Origin: Akkermansia muciniphila
GTDB taxonomy: Bacteria > Verrucomicrobiota > Verrucomicrobiia > Verrucomicrobiales > Akkermansiaceae
DNA: 64,000 nucleotides
Direction of reading: 5' to 3'
Assembly (NCBI GenBank): GCA_945890645.1
Contig: CAMDCV010000003.1
Span: 62,001-126,000, forward strand
Part shown: positions 1 through 10,170 of the stretch, in pieces
Position numbering within the stretch: the stretch's first letter is position 1
Layout of the letters: each line of letters opens with the position of its first letter
Notes under the pieces: generated by a model
Seen by the model: the letters and a program-made list of their open reading frames with translations, nothing else
Database searches by the model: none
What the model was told of the DNA's origin: nothing
Position numbers and translations under genes: made by a program

Positions 1-1
1 T

Positions 2-1042
2 GCCACCGGGAAAAGTGTCGTCGATGTGTTAGAAAATTATTTTGCCGATGACCGTCTCAAGCTCGCCTTTACGTTTCAGGCGAAATACCTCGGCATGTCG
101 CCATGGCGCTGCCCCGCACTCTTCAGCATTCTTTCTTACATCGAATACCGCTACGGTATTTACCACGTGCAAGGCGGTCTGTGCAAAATCTCCGAAGGCA
201 TGGCCAAACTTTTCACCAAAAACGGTGGCAAGCTACGTCTCAATACGGGCGTGAAAGAGCTGAAATTTACTGGCACACAATGCAATGGAGTTTATCTGGA
301 TAACGGCGAATTGTTAGAGTGCGACGACATTATCATGAATGCCGACTACGCACACGCAGTCACGAACTTGCTCAACGGTCATTCGAAACCAGCGGCTCAG
401 GTGGAGAAGAAAAAATTCTCCTGTTCGACCTTTATGCTCTACTTGGGCATCGATAAAATCTACCACGACGAACCGCATCACCACATCATCTTCGCCGATA
501 ATTACCGCCACAACGTCGAGGACATCCAGAGCGAGAAAATCGTCTCCGATGATATGTCCGTCTATGTGCGTAATTCGTCGATCACCGATCCCTTCGTCGC
601 GCCACCGGGCCAATCAGGACTCTACGTTCTCGTGCCGACGATCAACACGCGTCACGGCTTTGATTGGGAAACATACAAGCAGGAATACCGCGATAAAGTC
701 ATCGCCCGCATTGAGGCCAAGACCGGCATGAAAGATTTGAGCCAGCACATCATTGCTGAGCGCATCCTCACTCCGCAGGACTGGCGTGATGAGGGTGACA
801 TCTTTATGGGGGCTACATTCAACCTCGCGCATACACTCGATCAAATGCTCTATCTGCGTCCGCATAACCGCATGGAAGGATTTGATAATCTTTTCCTAGT
901 AGGTGGAGGCACCCACCCCGGCAGCGGCTTGCCGACGATCTATGAAAGCGGTCGTATTTCGAGCAACTTGTTGTGCGATCGTCATAAAGTAGCGTATGAT
1001 CGCATCGATATGGCGCCCGCCTTCTTGAACTCAGCGGGCTAA
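2..1042 (+). CDS. Phytoene/diapophytoene desaturase family protein (CrtI-type), 3' part
   Basis: This is the C-terminal ~346 residues of an FAD-dependent carotenoid desaturase; the reading frame is open to the left edge, so the N-terminal FAD-binding part lies outside the window. CrtI-type enzymes dehydrogenate phytoene-like C30/C40 polyenes at the membrane. The segment YHVQGGLCKISEGMAK matches the conserved family region that normally reads 'P.GG...l...l', and the end carries VGGGTHPGSGLPTIYESG, the classic C-terminal FAD-contacting motif of CrtI, CrtN and CrtD relatives. The GTG at 26 is internal rather than the true start. The exact substrate (C30 or C40, desaturase or isomerase) cannot be decided from this part. 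No downstream gene is close enough to be an obvious operon partner. Confidence 0.88.
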   Translation, partial: ATGKSVVDVLENYFADDRLKLAFTFQAKYLGMSPWRCPALFSILSYIEYRYGIYHVQGGLCKISEGMAKLFTKNGGKLRLNTGVKELKFTGTQCNGVYLDNGELLECDDIIMNADYAHAVTNLLNGHSKPAAQVEKKKFSCSTFMLYLGIDKIYHDEPHHHIIFADNYRHNVEDIQSEKIVSDDMSVYVRNSSITDPFVAPPGQSGLYVLVPTINTRHGFDWETYKQEYRDKVIARIEAKTGMKDLSQHIIAERILTPQDWRDEGDIFMGATFNLAHTLDQMLYLRPHNRMEGFDNLFLVGGGTHPGSGLPTIYESGRISSNLLCDRHKVAYDRIDMAPAFLNSAG

Positions 1043-1227
1043 TTAAGACAGCCGAAGGCCTTGGGCTGCGCTGAGCATCACCGCTTTGCTTCGGCCTCAA
1101 CATTCTTCGTTTTCAAAGCACACGAATGATGCGCGAGCTGTGTCATCTCACAACAACGTCACAATCGAACGGTTGTTAGAAGGTTGACGGCAGACAAAGG
1201 TGACACGTCCGCCATGGACGCCACCTT

Positions 1228-4200
1228 ATGAAAACCACTCTGCATCGCATTCGCATGATATCACGCCTTATCCTCGGCGTATTGATTGCCACACAGGTCT
1301 ACGCCGCACCTTTCAAGAAGGGCAGTGTCGCCGTTCTTCAAGCAACGGCATCCGCTAATAACACCACTGCTTCGATCGTCGAAGTGAGTTCCACATCCAC
1401 CACGCCTTCGACTCCGTTGCAGACCATCGCAATTGATGGAACTACATTGCCGAACGCGTTGCGTTTTAGTGGCTCCGCGACAAGCACCGGATACCTTTCT
1501 TCTTCGGCGGACCGTAATTTGCTGACTTTCACGGGCCATAACTCGATCACCACAGGGGTTAATGCAAATACCCTCACTGCACGCGCCGTTGCCACCGTCG
1601 ATGGAAGTGGCACACTTGCACTCGCTAGTACCTACACAGGCTCTTCTGGCAATCAAACTCGTTCCGCCACCAGTCTTAATAATTCAAATTGGTTCATTGC
1701 TGATCAGGGTGGCATTTATACTAATTCTTCTAGCTCCGCCAGTCCCTCGGGTAACGTGCGCAGTATCAAAACGTTCGGTGGCACTGTTTATACTCTGCAA
1801 GCATCCGGAACCCTCACCAACATTGCCGTTAATACAATCTCCGCTAGCTCGGGTGGCACTATCACCGGCCTGCCAGGACTGACGAACAAATCCGCCGCGC
1901 AAGACTTTTACCTGATTTCCTCCGGTGCAACTCCAGGCGTCTTCGATGTATTGTATCTTCTCACTGCTACAACCAATACAGCGGGCATCATCGAAAAATA
2001 CTCGCTCGTCGCGGGCACATGGACTGCCAATGGTTCTTACACCACGACCTTCGGTGGCTTCGGTCTTGCTGCTGCTGATAACGGTGACGGCGCCTTATTA
2101 TACGTATCTTCGGGTCTTGGTGCACTCACTGCGAATAGCCTCATCAAACTCGCTGACACCGCCGGCTATAATGCGACGATTTCCATCACCACGGGTAACA
2201 ACGTCACGCTCTATACCGCCCCCGCCGGTAACATCATCAAAGGCGTGGAATTCGCCCCCTTTGCCCCATTCCCAGATCTCTCCACCTACGTCCGCGTGGG
2301 TCGCTACGATCTGCCTGAGCCGACTCGCACCGCTCTTCCTCCCGGCACCGCTTCTCACAATTTGCTGTGCCAAGAGGCTTCCGCTGTGACCTACAACTGG
2401 GATACTGATACGCTTTTCATCTCCTGCGATGGTGGTCGCTCGATCACGCAAGTTTCCAAGAGCGGTGTCTTGATCGATACCATGTCGCTCGACCTGCAAA
2501 GCGGCGCACCTCAAGGCACTGCTTTTTACGATCCAGAAGGCATCACTTACGTCGGGAACGGCCAGTTCGTGATCAGCGAAGAACGTGATCGTCAATTGGT
2601 GAAATTCACCTACGCCGCTGGCACGACGCTCACCCGCGCTGCCGCGCAAACGGTTGATCTCGGCACTTTCGACGACAACACTGGCACCGAAGGACTTTCC
2701 TGGGATCCGCAAACTAACGGCTTCATCGTACTCAAGGAAAAATCCCCCATCGGTCTTTTCCAAACCGCAGTCGATTTCGTCAACGGCACCGCCACCAATG
2801 GTTCGCCCTCTACGGTAAATTCTACTAACCTGTTCGACACGAGCCTACTGGGCATGACCGACGTGGCTGATGTCTTCACGCTCTCCAACATCCCCTCGCT
2901 CGCCATCCATCCTCTTGCCGGAAACATGCTCGTGCTTGGCCAAGAAAACGCACGCGTCGTGAACGTCAGTCGCACGGGTGTCATTCACAGCACTTTGCAG
3001 ATTACCTCAGATCCGGGAAATCCACTCAACGCTGCCGACCAACAGCATGAAGGTATCACCATGGATCGCGATGGCATCATCTACATCGTCAATGAAAACG
3101 GTGGAGGCAGCATCGACTATCCCCAACTCTGGGTCTACGCACCTTCTGCAGTGCCGAATGCGGCACCCACTGCTGTTGCGCTCTTTAATACCACCACCTC
3201 GATTGTTGAAAACAGCAGCACTGCTTCGCCGATCAAAATGGGCGATATCGTCGTCACCGATGACGGGCTTGGCACCAATGCACTTTCCCTCACCGGGGCA
3301 GATGCCGCTTCCTTCGAAATCACTAGTGGTAGTCTCTTCCTGAAATCCGGCACGGTGCTCGATTTCGAAACCAAGACCAGCTTCGCTGTCACCATCAATG
3401 CCGATGACACTACTCTTGGTGCCACGCCTGATGTCACTGTGAATTTCAATCTTACAGTTACCGACCAAGAGCCAGAAGCTTCGGCTACGCCAGCACTTGC
3501 CATCACCGAGGTCTCTCCATGGTCCAGCACCGCCGCTAACAGTCCCATCGCTGCGGATTGGTTCGAGGTCACCAACATCAGCGACAACACCGTGAGCATT
3601 ACCGGGTGGAAAGTTGATGATAGCTCAGCGGCATTTGGCACTGCTGTGGCACTGAACGGCATTACCAGTATCGCACCGGGCGAGTCGGTGATCTTTGTCG
3701 AGGGCGACGCGGCAAAAGCCACTGCGTTCACAGCGAATTGGTTCGATGTCAGCCCGCCTGTTGGCTTGCAAGTGGGTTATTACTCTGGCAGTGGCATCGG
3801 ACTGAGCACCGACGGCGACGGAGTCAATCTATTCAACGCAGCTGGTCTGGTCCAAGCCAGTGTTTCCTTCGGTGTAGCGGATTCTTCCGCGCCTCGTCAA
3901 ACATTCGACAACACCCTAGCGCTCAATTCCGTGACGCTCACCGTGCTCAGCAGCGTGGGAGTGAATGGTGGTTTTGTCGCTGCCAATTCTGCCAACGAAA
4001 TCGGCTCTCCTGGTTATTCCGCACCTGGCGTCCTGCGCATCACTGAAGTCGCGCCCTGGAGCAGTGGAAATAGCCCCGTGCAGCAAGACTGGTTCGAGGT
4101 CACCAACATCGGTGCTCGTGCTGTCAACATCACCGGGTGGAAAATGGATGATGGCTCAGAATCTTATGCGACTGCGGTCCCGATCACTGGAATCAGCAGC

Positions 4201-6417
4201 ATCGCTCCCGGCGAGTCGGTGATTCTCATCGAAACGAACGATCTCGCCACAAAAGCAGCTCTTTTCCGCTCCAACTGGTTCGGTGCGAGTCCTCCTGTTG
4301 GGCTCCAAATTGGTGCTTATAGCGGTGGTGGCGTCGGCCTCAGCACCGGCGGTGACGGCGTGAACCTCTACGACTCGAAATCCCCCATTGCTGTTCGCCG
4401 CGCCAGTGTTAATTTTGGAATCGCTCCCTCAAGTGCGCCTTTCGCTACCTTTGATAACACGGCTGCTGCCGATGTGGCCACTATCTCCCTCAAGAGTGTC
4501 CCCGGGGTCAACGCAGCATTCATTGCAATCAATTCCGCCAATGAAGTCGGCTCGCCTGGCACGATCACCAGTGGCGGACCGACCGACTTCGCCGCTTGGC
4601 TTGCCGCCAACGGCTTCGCTTCCTTCGGTTTGGGTGCGGATACGGATAACGATGGCATACGTGATTCGTTAGAATATTTCTTCAATATGAATCCGAGCGC
4701 AGGCGGCAATTTCGGGAACATGCCTAAACTCCAGCCCAACAACGGCGCGTTGGAATTGGCCTTCACGCGCCTCACCGACACCGGTAGCGTCCTTGGTGAA
4801 CTCCAAGTATCTAGCGATTTGCATTCATGGACACCCGGCTTGCTTGATGTAGATTACGCCATCTCCTCGGCTATCGTCACCGACGACGAAACTGCTTTCA
4901 CCTACGCCCTTCCCGGCAGCGGCCCGTCAGATCCCGGAACCTCTCCGGTCTATCTGACTCCCAATCTGTCAGATCCAGTCGGTGCCTCGCTCGGCGGCGT
5001 TCGCGTCGTGAACGAAGGACTTGTTGGTGTCGGACGCCTCAGCGGTGATAATACCGACAGCTTCGGAGAAACCCAAGGTGCCGCGTCCGGTCTCTTCATT
5101 ACGAACTGGCGCCTTGATGCGGGCCTGCTGAAAGGCACTTTCAATGTGCTTCCTGATCGCGGCCATGGCGACGGCACTTCGAACTATGCCGCCCGCCTCC
5201 ACCGGGTTGACTTCACCTTTACGCCTTACTACGGAGTTGGCCCTGTTGCTCAGGGTCAGGTTTCCCCGAGCTATGTGGACACCACCAAGTTCACCTATCA
5301 AGATGGCCCGATCACGAAATTCACCACCGGACTCAATCCAATTCCGACAGGCAACATCACGCTATTCGGTCAGACGGTCGGCACCGCTACTGCTGCCAAC
5401 GGTCCCGGCGGCTCGCAACAAAGCCTGCTCTCCTTCGATGCCGAGGCTGTCCATTTGTTCGAAGACGGCTCCGGCTTCGTCTCGGACGAGTATGGCACCT
5501 ACATCGCTCGCTTCGACGCCACGAAGAAGATCACTGGCCTGACCCAACTCCCTGGAGCGGCCCAGCCGATTAAGAGCAACGCGCTTAACTTCGATTCCGT
5601 CGCCGCTCCAACGACCGGCCGCCGCAACAACCAGGGCCTTGAAGGCATGTCGGTCACGCCCGACGGCACGCGTCTCTTCGCCATGCTGCAAAGTGCCACC
5701 GTTCAGGACACCAATGGAAGCCAGCAGCAGACCCGCAACAACGCCCGCTTGTTTGTCTATGACATCGTCGGTGCGAACCGCGAGAACCCAGTGCTGGTCG
5801 GCGAGTATGTTGTGAAGCTCCCGCAAATCGACCTGAACAGCAATGGCTCCGGCGCTGACGGCACCGCCGCTCAGTCCGAAATCGTAGCACTCGGCAACAG
5901 CTCGTTCCTGATGCTGCCGCGCGATGGCAACGGCTTGGGCAAGTCCGGCTCCGCACCGATCCTGTTCAAGTCGGTGCAGCTCGTGGATTTTGCCTCCGCC
6001 ACCAACATCCTCGGGATGTTCGACGGAGTTATCCCCGTCAGCCCGCTCGGAGTTCTCGATTCCAACGTGAAAGCGGCTGCCACCGCGGAGATCATCAACA
6101 TGCTCGAACCGACCGACCTGGCGAAGTTTGGTTTGAACACGACCCTCCCTGCAAACTCCAACACGCTCAACGAGAAAATCGAAGGAATGGCGCTGGTGCC
6201 GGATATCTCGACTGAGCAGGCGAACGACTTCTTCCTCTTCGTCGCTAACGACAACGACTTCCAATCGTCCAACGTAATGATGCTCGACGCCGCCGGCACC
6301 GTTTCCACCAAAGGCAACGGTCAAGTCGGGGGAGTCACCAATGATGCCATGTTCTACGTCTATCGCCTCATCATCGATGCCAGTGGCAAGAAATTCTTCC
6401 GCTTCGATGTGGAGTAA
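1228..6417 (+). CDS. Giant secreted protein with SdiA-regulated-like propeller, two lamin-tail domains and a phytase-like esterase domain
   Basis: A 1729-aa exported protein starting with a signal peptide (residues 1-26, ending near VYAAPF). Visible parts in order: a Ser/Thr-rich beta region (30-340); an SdiA-regulated-like propeller (about 345-640) with [18 protein letters not shown]; a cadherin-like repeat (about 645-750); two tandem, clearly homologous lamin-tail domains (about 755-925 and 930-1110) each with DWFEVTNI and TGWK; a linker with [15 protein letters not shown] and an SSDLHSW module (about 1120-1235); and a C-terminal 'esterase-like activity of phytase' domain (about 1240-1725) with [13 protein letters not shown]. 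Family knowledge suggests a surface or secreted phosphoesterase-like protein, but substrate and activity are unknown. It has no PEP-CTERM tail. A Rho-independent terminator follows directly, so it is probably transcribed alone. Confidence 0.8.
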   Translation: MKTTLHRIRMISRLILGVLIATQVYAAPFKKGSVAVLQATASANNTTASIVEVSSTSTTPSTPLQTIAIDGTTLPNALRFSGSATSTGYLSSSADRNLLTFTGHNSITTGVNANTLTARAVATVDGSGTLALASTYTGSSGNQTRSATSLNNSNWFIADQGGIYTNSSSSASPSGNVRSIKTFGGTVYTLQASGTLTNIAVNTISASSGGTITGLPGLTNKSAAQDFYLISSGATPGVFDVLYLLTATTNTAGIIEKYSLVAGTWTANGSYTTTFGGFGLAAADNGDGALLYVSSGLGALTANSLIKLADTAGYNATISITTGNNVTLYTAPAGNIIKGVEFAPFAPFPDLSTYVRVGRYDLPEPTRTALPPGTASHNLLCQEASAVTYNWDTDTLFISCDGGRSITQVSKSGVLIDTMSLDLQSGAPQGTAFYDPEGITYVGNGQFVISEERDRQLVKFTYAAGTTLTRAAAQTVDLGTFDDNTGTEGLSWDPQTNGFIVLKEKSPIGLFQTAVDFVNGTATNGSPSTVNSTNLFDTSLLGMTDVADVFTLSNIPSLAIHPLAGNMLVLGQENARVVNVSRTGVIHSTLQITSDPGNPLNAADQQHEGITMDRDGIIYIVNENGGGSIDYPQLWVYAPSAVPNAAPTAVALFNTTTSIVENSSTASPIKMGDIVVTDDGLGTNALSLTGADAASFEITSGSLFLKSGTVLDFETKTSFAVTINADDTTLGATPDVTVNFNLTVTDQEPEASATPALAITEVSPWSSTAANSPIAADWFEVTNISDNTVSITGWKVDDSSAAFGTAVALNGITSIAPGESVIFVEGDAAKATAFTANWFDVSPPVGLQVGYYSGSGIGLSTDGDGVNLFNAAGLVQASVSFGVADSSAPRQTFDNTLALNSVTLTVLSSVGVNGGFVAANSANEIGSPGYSAPGVLRITEVAPWSSGNSPVQQDWFEVTNIGARAVNITGWKMDDGSESYATAVPITGISSIAPGESVILIETNDLATKAALFRSNWFGASPPVGLQIGAYSGGGVGLSTGGDGVNLYDSKSPIAVRRASVNFGIAPSSAPFATFDNTAAADVATISLKSVPGVNAAFIAINSANEVGSPGTITSGGPTDFAAWLAANGFASFGLGADTDNDGIRDSLEYFFNMNPSAGGNFGNMPKLQPNNGALELAFTRLTDTGSVLGELQVSSDLHSWTPGLLDVDYAISSAIVTDDETAFTYALPGSGPSDPGTSPVYLTPNLSDPVGASLGGVRVVNEGLVGVGRLSGDNTDSFGETQGAASGLFITNWRLDAGLLKGTFNVLPDRGHGDGTSNYAARLHRVDFTFTPYYGVGPVAQGQVSPSYVDTTKFTYQDGPITKFTTGLNPIPTGNITLFGQTVGTATAANGPGGSQQSLLSFDAEAVHLFEDGSGFVSDEYGTYIARFDATKKITGLTQLPGAAQPIKSNALNFDSVAAPTTGRRNNQGLEGMSVTPDGTRLFAMLQSATVQDTNGSQQQTRNNARLFVYDIVGANRENPVLVGEYVVKLPQIDLNSNGSGADGTAAQSEIVALGNSSFLMLPRDGNGLGKSGSAPILFKSVQLVDFASATNILGMFDGVIPVSPLGVLDSNVKAAATAEIINMLEPTDLAKFGLNTTLPANSNTLNEKIEGMALVPDISTEQANDFFLFVANDNDFQSSNVMMLDAAGTVSTKGNGQVGGVTNDAMFYVYRLIIDASGKKFFRFDVE

Positions 6418-6439
6418 GATTTTTCCCATGCACCCATTC

Positions 6440-6472
6440 ACGGTCTTTCTCGCGAGGGAAAGGCCGTTTTTT
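6440..6472 (+). terminator. Rho-independent terminator of the giant phytase-like gene
   Basis: A 10-bp stem (acggtctttc paired with gaaaggccgt, one G-U pair) with a short loop is followed by six T residues, 23 bp after the stop codon of the preceding gene. Confidence 0.8.
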
Positions 6473-6526
6473 GTTAGCAAAAACCAAGGTTGCCAAATCT
6501 GCGTGCTTGGTGCAACTTTCCCTGCC

Positions 6527-7342
6527 ATGTGGACCACTGCCGCCGAGTTTGAAGATATCCGCTACGAGACGACCGATGCCGGAAGCATCGCCAAGATTAC
6601 CATCAATCGACCGGAGGTGCGCAATGCCTTTCGTCCAAAAACAGTGATGGAAATGCTCCAGGCCTTTGAGCTAGCGCATCAAGACCCGCATGTGGGCGTG
6701 ATTATCCTCACGGGCGAGGGTGACCTCGCTTTTTGCTCAGGAGGAGATCAAAAAGTTCGCGGCCACGCGGGCTATGTCGGCGATGACGGTGTACCCCGTC
6801 TCAATGTGCTCGATTTACAAAAAAAAATCCGCTCACTGCCCAAACCCGTCGTCGCGATGGTCGCGGGTTATGCGATCGGTGGCGGACATGTCTTGCACAT
6901 TGTTTGTGACCTAACAATCGCAGCGGAGAACGCACGCTTTGGTCAGACGGGCCCTAAGGTCGGCTCCTTCGATGGCGGCCTAGGTTCCAGTTACCTTGCC
7001 CGCATCGTGGGGCAAAAAAAAGCGCGGGAAATTTGGTATCTTTGTCGTCAATACGATGCCCAGCAAGCGCTCGATATGGGACTCGTGAACACCGTAGTGC
7101 CGCTCGCGGATTTAGAAAAAGAAACGCTGCAATGGTGTCGCGAAATGCTCGCCCATTCGCCGCTTGCCTTACGATGTCTGAAGTCCGCGCTGAACGCCGA
7201 TTGCGATGGCCAGATGGGGCTGCTCGATCTCGCGGGAAATGCGACACTGCTTTATTACATGAGCGAAGAAGGCAAAGAAGGCAAACAAGCGTTCCTTGAA
7301 AAACGTCAGCCTGATTTTAGCAAGTTTCCGCGAGTACCGTGA
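6527..7342 (+). CDS. menB: 1,4-dihydroxy-2-naphthoyl-CoA synthase MenB
   Basis: A 271-aa crotonase-fold enzyme that closes the ring of o-succinylbenzoyl-CoA to give 1,4-dihydroxy-2-naphthoyl-CoA in menaquinone synthesis (cytoplasm). MenB-specific signatures are present: SGGDQKVRG in the oxyanion-hole region, the [11 protein letters not shown] helix and [13 protein letters not shown], which distinguish it from ordinary enoyl-CoA hydratases. The reading frame is open upstream to 6341, inside the previous gene, but the ATG at 6527 gives the usual family length and lies after the terminator. No Shine-Dalgarno sequence precedes it. It sits 89 bp upstream of menA in the same direction, which supports a menaquinone operon. 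Confidence 0.95.
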   Translation: MWTTAAEFEDIRYETTDAGSIAKITINRPEVRNAFRPKTVMEMLQAFELAHQDPHVGVIILTGEGDLAFCSGGDQKVRGHAGYVGDDGVPRLNVLDLQKKIRSLPKPVVAMVAGYAIGGGHVLHIVCDLTIAAENARFGQTGPKVGSFDGGLGSSYLARIVGQKKAREIWYLCRQYDAQQALDMGLVNTVVPLADLEKETLQWCREMLAHSPLALRCLKSALNADCDGQMGLLDLAGNATLLYYMSEEGKEGKQAFLEKRQPDFSKFPRVP

Positions 7343-7344
7343 TG

Positions 7345-7372
7345 GAATAGTGAATGGTGAGTAGTGAAGAGT
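7345..7372 (+). repeat. Left arm: four tandem heptamers (gaatagt type)
   Basis: Four 7-bp units (gaatagt, gaatggt, gagtagt, gaagagt) start 2 bp after the menB stop codon. They are the reverse complement type of the units at 7394-7428, so the two arrays can fold on each other, leaving one heptad (gagtagt) bulged. Confidence 0.85.
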
Positions 7373-7393
7373 GAAATTTTTCTGACTGCATCT

Positions 7394-7428
7394 ACCATTC
7401 ACTCTTCACCATTCTTCATTCTTCATTC
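7394..7428 (+). repeat. Right arm: five tandem heptamers (accattc type) ending just before the menA start
   Basis: Five 7-bp units (accattc, actcttc, accattc, ttcattc, ttcattc) end 3 bp before the menA ATG and occupy the position where a ribosome binding site would be. Together with the array at 7345-7372 they form an inverted repeat spaced by about 20 bp. Confidence 0.85.
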
Positions 7429-7431
7429 TTC

Positions 7432-8304
7432 ATGCACTCCTGGTTATTAGCGGCACGACCGAAGACTTTACCCGCCGCGATCGTGCCGGTGTGGGCGGGG
7501 TGCGTGTTGTCTTGGAAGCTGCAAGGTTCATGGAATCCATGGCTGGCCTTCTGCACAGTTGCTGGGGCCATTTGTATCCAGATTGCGACGAATTTTTTCA
7601 ATGATGCCATTGATGCCGAAAAAGGTGCTGATACCGCCAAGCGCCTTGGTCCCGTTCGTGTCACGGCTTCGGGCCTTCTGTCGCGCCGCTCTGTGTTTTC
7701 TGCTGCTACGATATTCCTAGTACTTGCGTTGGCTTGCGGCGTGGTGCTGTATCAAGCAGTGGGCTGGCCTATCCTTGCTATCGGAATTCCCTCTCTTTAT
7801 CTTGCATATGGGTACACAGGTGGGCCGTTTCCCCTAGCCTATCGCGGCATGGGTGAGTTGTTTGTTGTCGCATTTTTTGGGATCATTGCGGTGGGCGGCA
7901 CAGTGTTGATACAGACCGGTCAATGGCGTGATGAAGCGATGCTTCTTGGCTTTCAAGTTGGACTGCTCTCAGCGGTTTTGATCTCCATCAATAACCTGCG
8001 CGATCGGGCCGAAGATGCCACCACTGGCAAGAACACCATGGCCGTGCGGCTCGGGCCGCGTGGTGCGCGCATTTTAATTTGGCTGGAAATCAAGGTTGCT
8101 GCCTTTTGTGGATTATTGTGGCTTAAGCACCAATTACCATGGCTCACGCTGGCAACAATTCCGCTGTGGACGCTGGGAATGTATCTCTGCTTCTGCATTT
8201 TCACTCGCCCCGCGGACAAAGGCATGAACAGTCTGCTCGCGCTTGGTGGAGTGATACTCATCCTCTTCGCCCTATGCTTCCATATTGCCGCTTTGCAGGG
8301 ATGA
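7432..8304 (+). CDS. menA: 1,4-dihydroxy-2-naphthoate polyprenyltransferase MenA
   Basis: A 290-aa integral membrane prenyltransferase of the UbiA superfamily that attaches the isoprenoid tail to 1,4-dihydroxy-2-naphthoate, giving demethylmenaquinone. The first Mg-pyrophosphate motif is NFFNDAIDAEKGAD (about residues 58-71) and the second Asp-rich region is NNLRDRAEDATTGKNT (about 183-198). Eight or nine hydrophobic segments are evident. The N-terminal WLLAARPKTLPAA is typical of MenA rather than UbiA. It follows menB in the same orientation, and the 5' end is preceded by heptamer repeats instead of a Shine-Dalgarno sequence. The neighbouring pair makes the pathway assignment firm. Confidence 0.95.
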   Translation: MHSWLLAARPKTLPAAIVPVWAGCVLSWKLQGSWNPWLAFCTVAGAICIQIATNFFNDAIDAEKGADTAKRLGPVRVTASGLLSRRSVFSAATIFLVLALACGVVLYQAVGWPILAIGIPSLYLAYGYTGGPFPLAYRGMGELFVVAFFGIIAVGGTVLIQTGQWRDEAMLLGFQVGLLSAVLISINNLRDRAEDATTGKNTMAVRLGPRGARILIWLEIKVAAFCGLLWLKHQLPWLTLATIPLWTLGMYLCFCIFTRPADKGMNSLLALGGVILILFALCFHIAALQG

Positions 8305-8359
8305 ATCATTTTTACTCTTGCGCACGAGTCACGAATTCGAGAAGTTGTGTTTAACCCAA

Positions 8360-10114
8360 ATGACCACTTCGTTTATAAAATTTCGATATGCTAGGTGTTA
8401 TACTCTCATCTTTTATGCGTCACTGAGTGGCGGGATGATGCAGTTCTCCCACGCGATCGTGAGCAACCTTGGTGGGACTTCTATTTTTAATGGCGTTTAC
8501 ATCAATGAAGTTTTGGGGGCGGATGCATTTTATAACCAAGGGTTTGGCGGACAGGGCGTGGTCGTGGCAAACATTGAAGCGGGCACCATCTGGGCGGGGC
8601 ATGAAGCGATGCAAGGCCAAGTTTCCCAAACACTCTATGATCCTGCGATCATGGGCACACAGTTGGGGCAGGTGGATTGGCATGCGACCATGGTCGGTCA
8701 TGCGATAGCTGGCACGGGAATTTATGCCCACCAGGTGGGCATTGCGCCAGCTGCGGAAATTTGGTCTGGCGCGATTGCCACCGGATGGAGTGGCGCGCCA
8801 ACTGAACAATACAGCGGCACCTTCAGCATTTCCGATGCGAGCTTTCTCTATCCCTATCGCACGGCGATGCAGACGGGAATCAACGGGGTACGGGCGGATG
8901 TGATGAACAGCAGTTGGGGCTATGGCGACCCTGCTGGGGCATATCAGGAAACGATTGCCATCGATGCGATGATGCGAAGCAGTGGAGTCATCGGAGTTTT
9001 TTCCGCGGGCAACTCTGGACCGGGAGCCAATACGGTGGGTGGTCCAGGTAGTGGCTACAACGGCATCACGGTCGGCGCGCTGACAAATACGGCGGAAAAT
9101 CTTAGTTATAACACGGTAGCGGATTTCTCCAGTCGTGGCTTGAGTGATGCTTATAATCCGCAGACGAATCAATTGATTAGCAATGCTCGGGCCACTGTGG
9201 ACATCGTGGCACCAGGTGATAATCTGACATTGGCCTTTTATGGAGGCATGACGGGTGGTCACATCGCGGGCACGGATCCGACTGCTGGAAATGGAACATT
9301 TTATGTGCCGGGCATGAGTGGCACGAGCTTTTCGGCACCGATTGTTGCGGGCGCCGCTGCCCTGATGGTCGGGGCGGGTAAGGCCTATGGCATTGATGAA
9401 ATGATCCACCCCTTGGTGGTGAAAGCGACTCTTATGGCAGGGGCTTCGACTACACTGGGGTGGAACAACGGTCAGTACCTCGATGGTTCGGTGATTCGAA
9501 CGAGCCAAGCGCTCGACCTTGCCGCAGGTGCAGGCGCGCTTAACTTGGGCACCGCTTACGATATCTTCATCGGTAATTCGACTTTGCTTGCGCCGTCAAT
9601 TTATGCCACCGATGGCAACAACACGCTGGGCATTAGTGGGTTCGATGGCGCAACGGGTGTCGCACGCGCCGGGTGGGATCTCGGTGGTCTGCAAGGTGGC
9701 GCTAACATCTACACATTGGCGGAGACCATGGCCGCGGGAAGTCAGTTTTCCGCTGTGTTGACGTGGCATGCCGAGCGTGGTTTTGGCGTGGATTTGATGA
9801 GTGCCGAAGATATCGCGTTGTCCAATTTATCGCTGGAACTGTGGTTCCTGGATGCGATACTTGGCGATCGTCTGGTCGGACGTTCGGAGTCCCCGTGGGG
9901 CACAACCGAGCATCTGCGTTTTTCTCTAACAGAAACTGGCCAGTATCAAATGCGCGTTGTGTGGGACGGACAAAATTACAACATGGCAGAGACGCCCGAC
10001 CTGTTCACGGAATACGGTCTCGCTTGGCAATTTGCGCCCGTGCCAGAACCTTGGACCATCAGCATGACATGCTACGGGCTTGCTGTGATTGCATTGCGTC
10101 GTCGCCGTAATTGA
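8360..10114 (+). CDS. Secreted subtilase-like (S8) protein with PEP-CTERM anchor
   Basis: A 584-aa exported protein with a signal-like N-terminus and a C-terminal PEP-CTERM signal (VPEP, hydrophobic stretch, RRRR), so it is probably processed by an exosortase not found in this window. The body is a subtilisin-like domain: His108 in DWHATMVGHAIAG, the oxyanion Asn218 in FSAGNSGPGAN and Ser323 in MSGTSFSAP. The position normally taken by the catalytic Asp reads VVVANIEAGTIW, with Glu73 in its place. The frame is open back to 8285, overlapping menA, but the ATG at 8360 leaves a sensible leader. It may be a divergent peptidase or an inactive binding relative. Confidence 0.82.
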   Translation: MTTSFIKFRYARCYTLIFYASLSGGMMQFSHAIVSNLGGTSIFNGVYINEVLGADAFYNQGFGGQGVVVANIEAGTIWAGHEAMQGQVSQTLYDPAIMGTQLGQVDWHATMVGHAIAGTGIYAHQVGIAPAAEIWSGAIATGWSGAPTEQYSGTFSISDASFLYPYRTAMQTGINGVRADVMNSSWGYGDPAGAYQETIAIDAMMRSSGVIGVFSAGNSGPGANTVGGPGSGYNGITVGALTNTAENLSYNTVADFSSRGLSDAYNPQTNQLISNARATVDIVAPGDNLTLAFYGGMTGGHIAGTDPTAGNGTFYVPGMSGTSFSAPIVAGAAALMVGAGKAYGIDEMIHPLVVKATLMAGASTTLGWNNGQYLDGSVIRTSQALDLAAGAGALNLGTAYDIFIGNSTLLAPSIYATDGNNTLGISGFDGATGVARAGWDLGGLQGGANIYTLAETMAAGSQFSAVLTWHAERGFGVDLMSAEDIALSNLSLELWFLDAILGDRLVGRSESPWGTTEHLRFSLTETGQYQMRVVWDGQNYNMAETPDLFTEYGLAWQFAPVPEPWTISMTCYGLAVIALRRRRN

Positions 10115-10170
10115 GAGGTCTGTGTCGCCTTTCTACTTGTCAGTCGGGACCATTTGTGCAAGATGAAACG

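Noticed and set aside
5362-6537. 391-codon minus-strand open frame inside the phytase-like gene
   Set aside because: It overlaps a clearly supported domain-bearing gene in full and has no recognisable domain.
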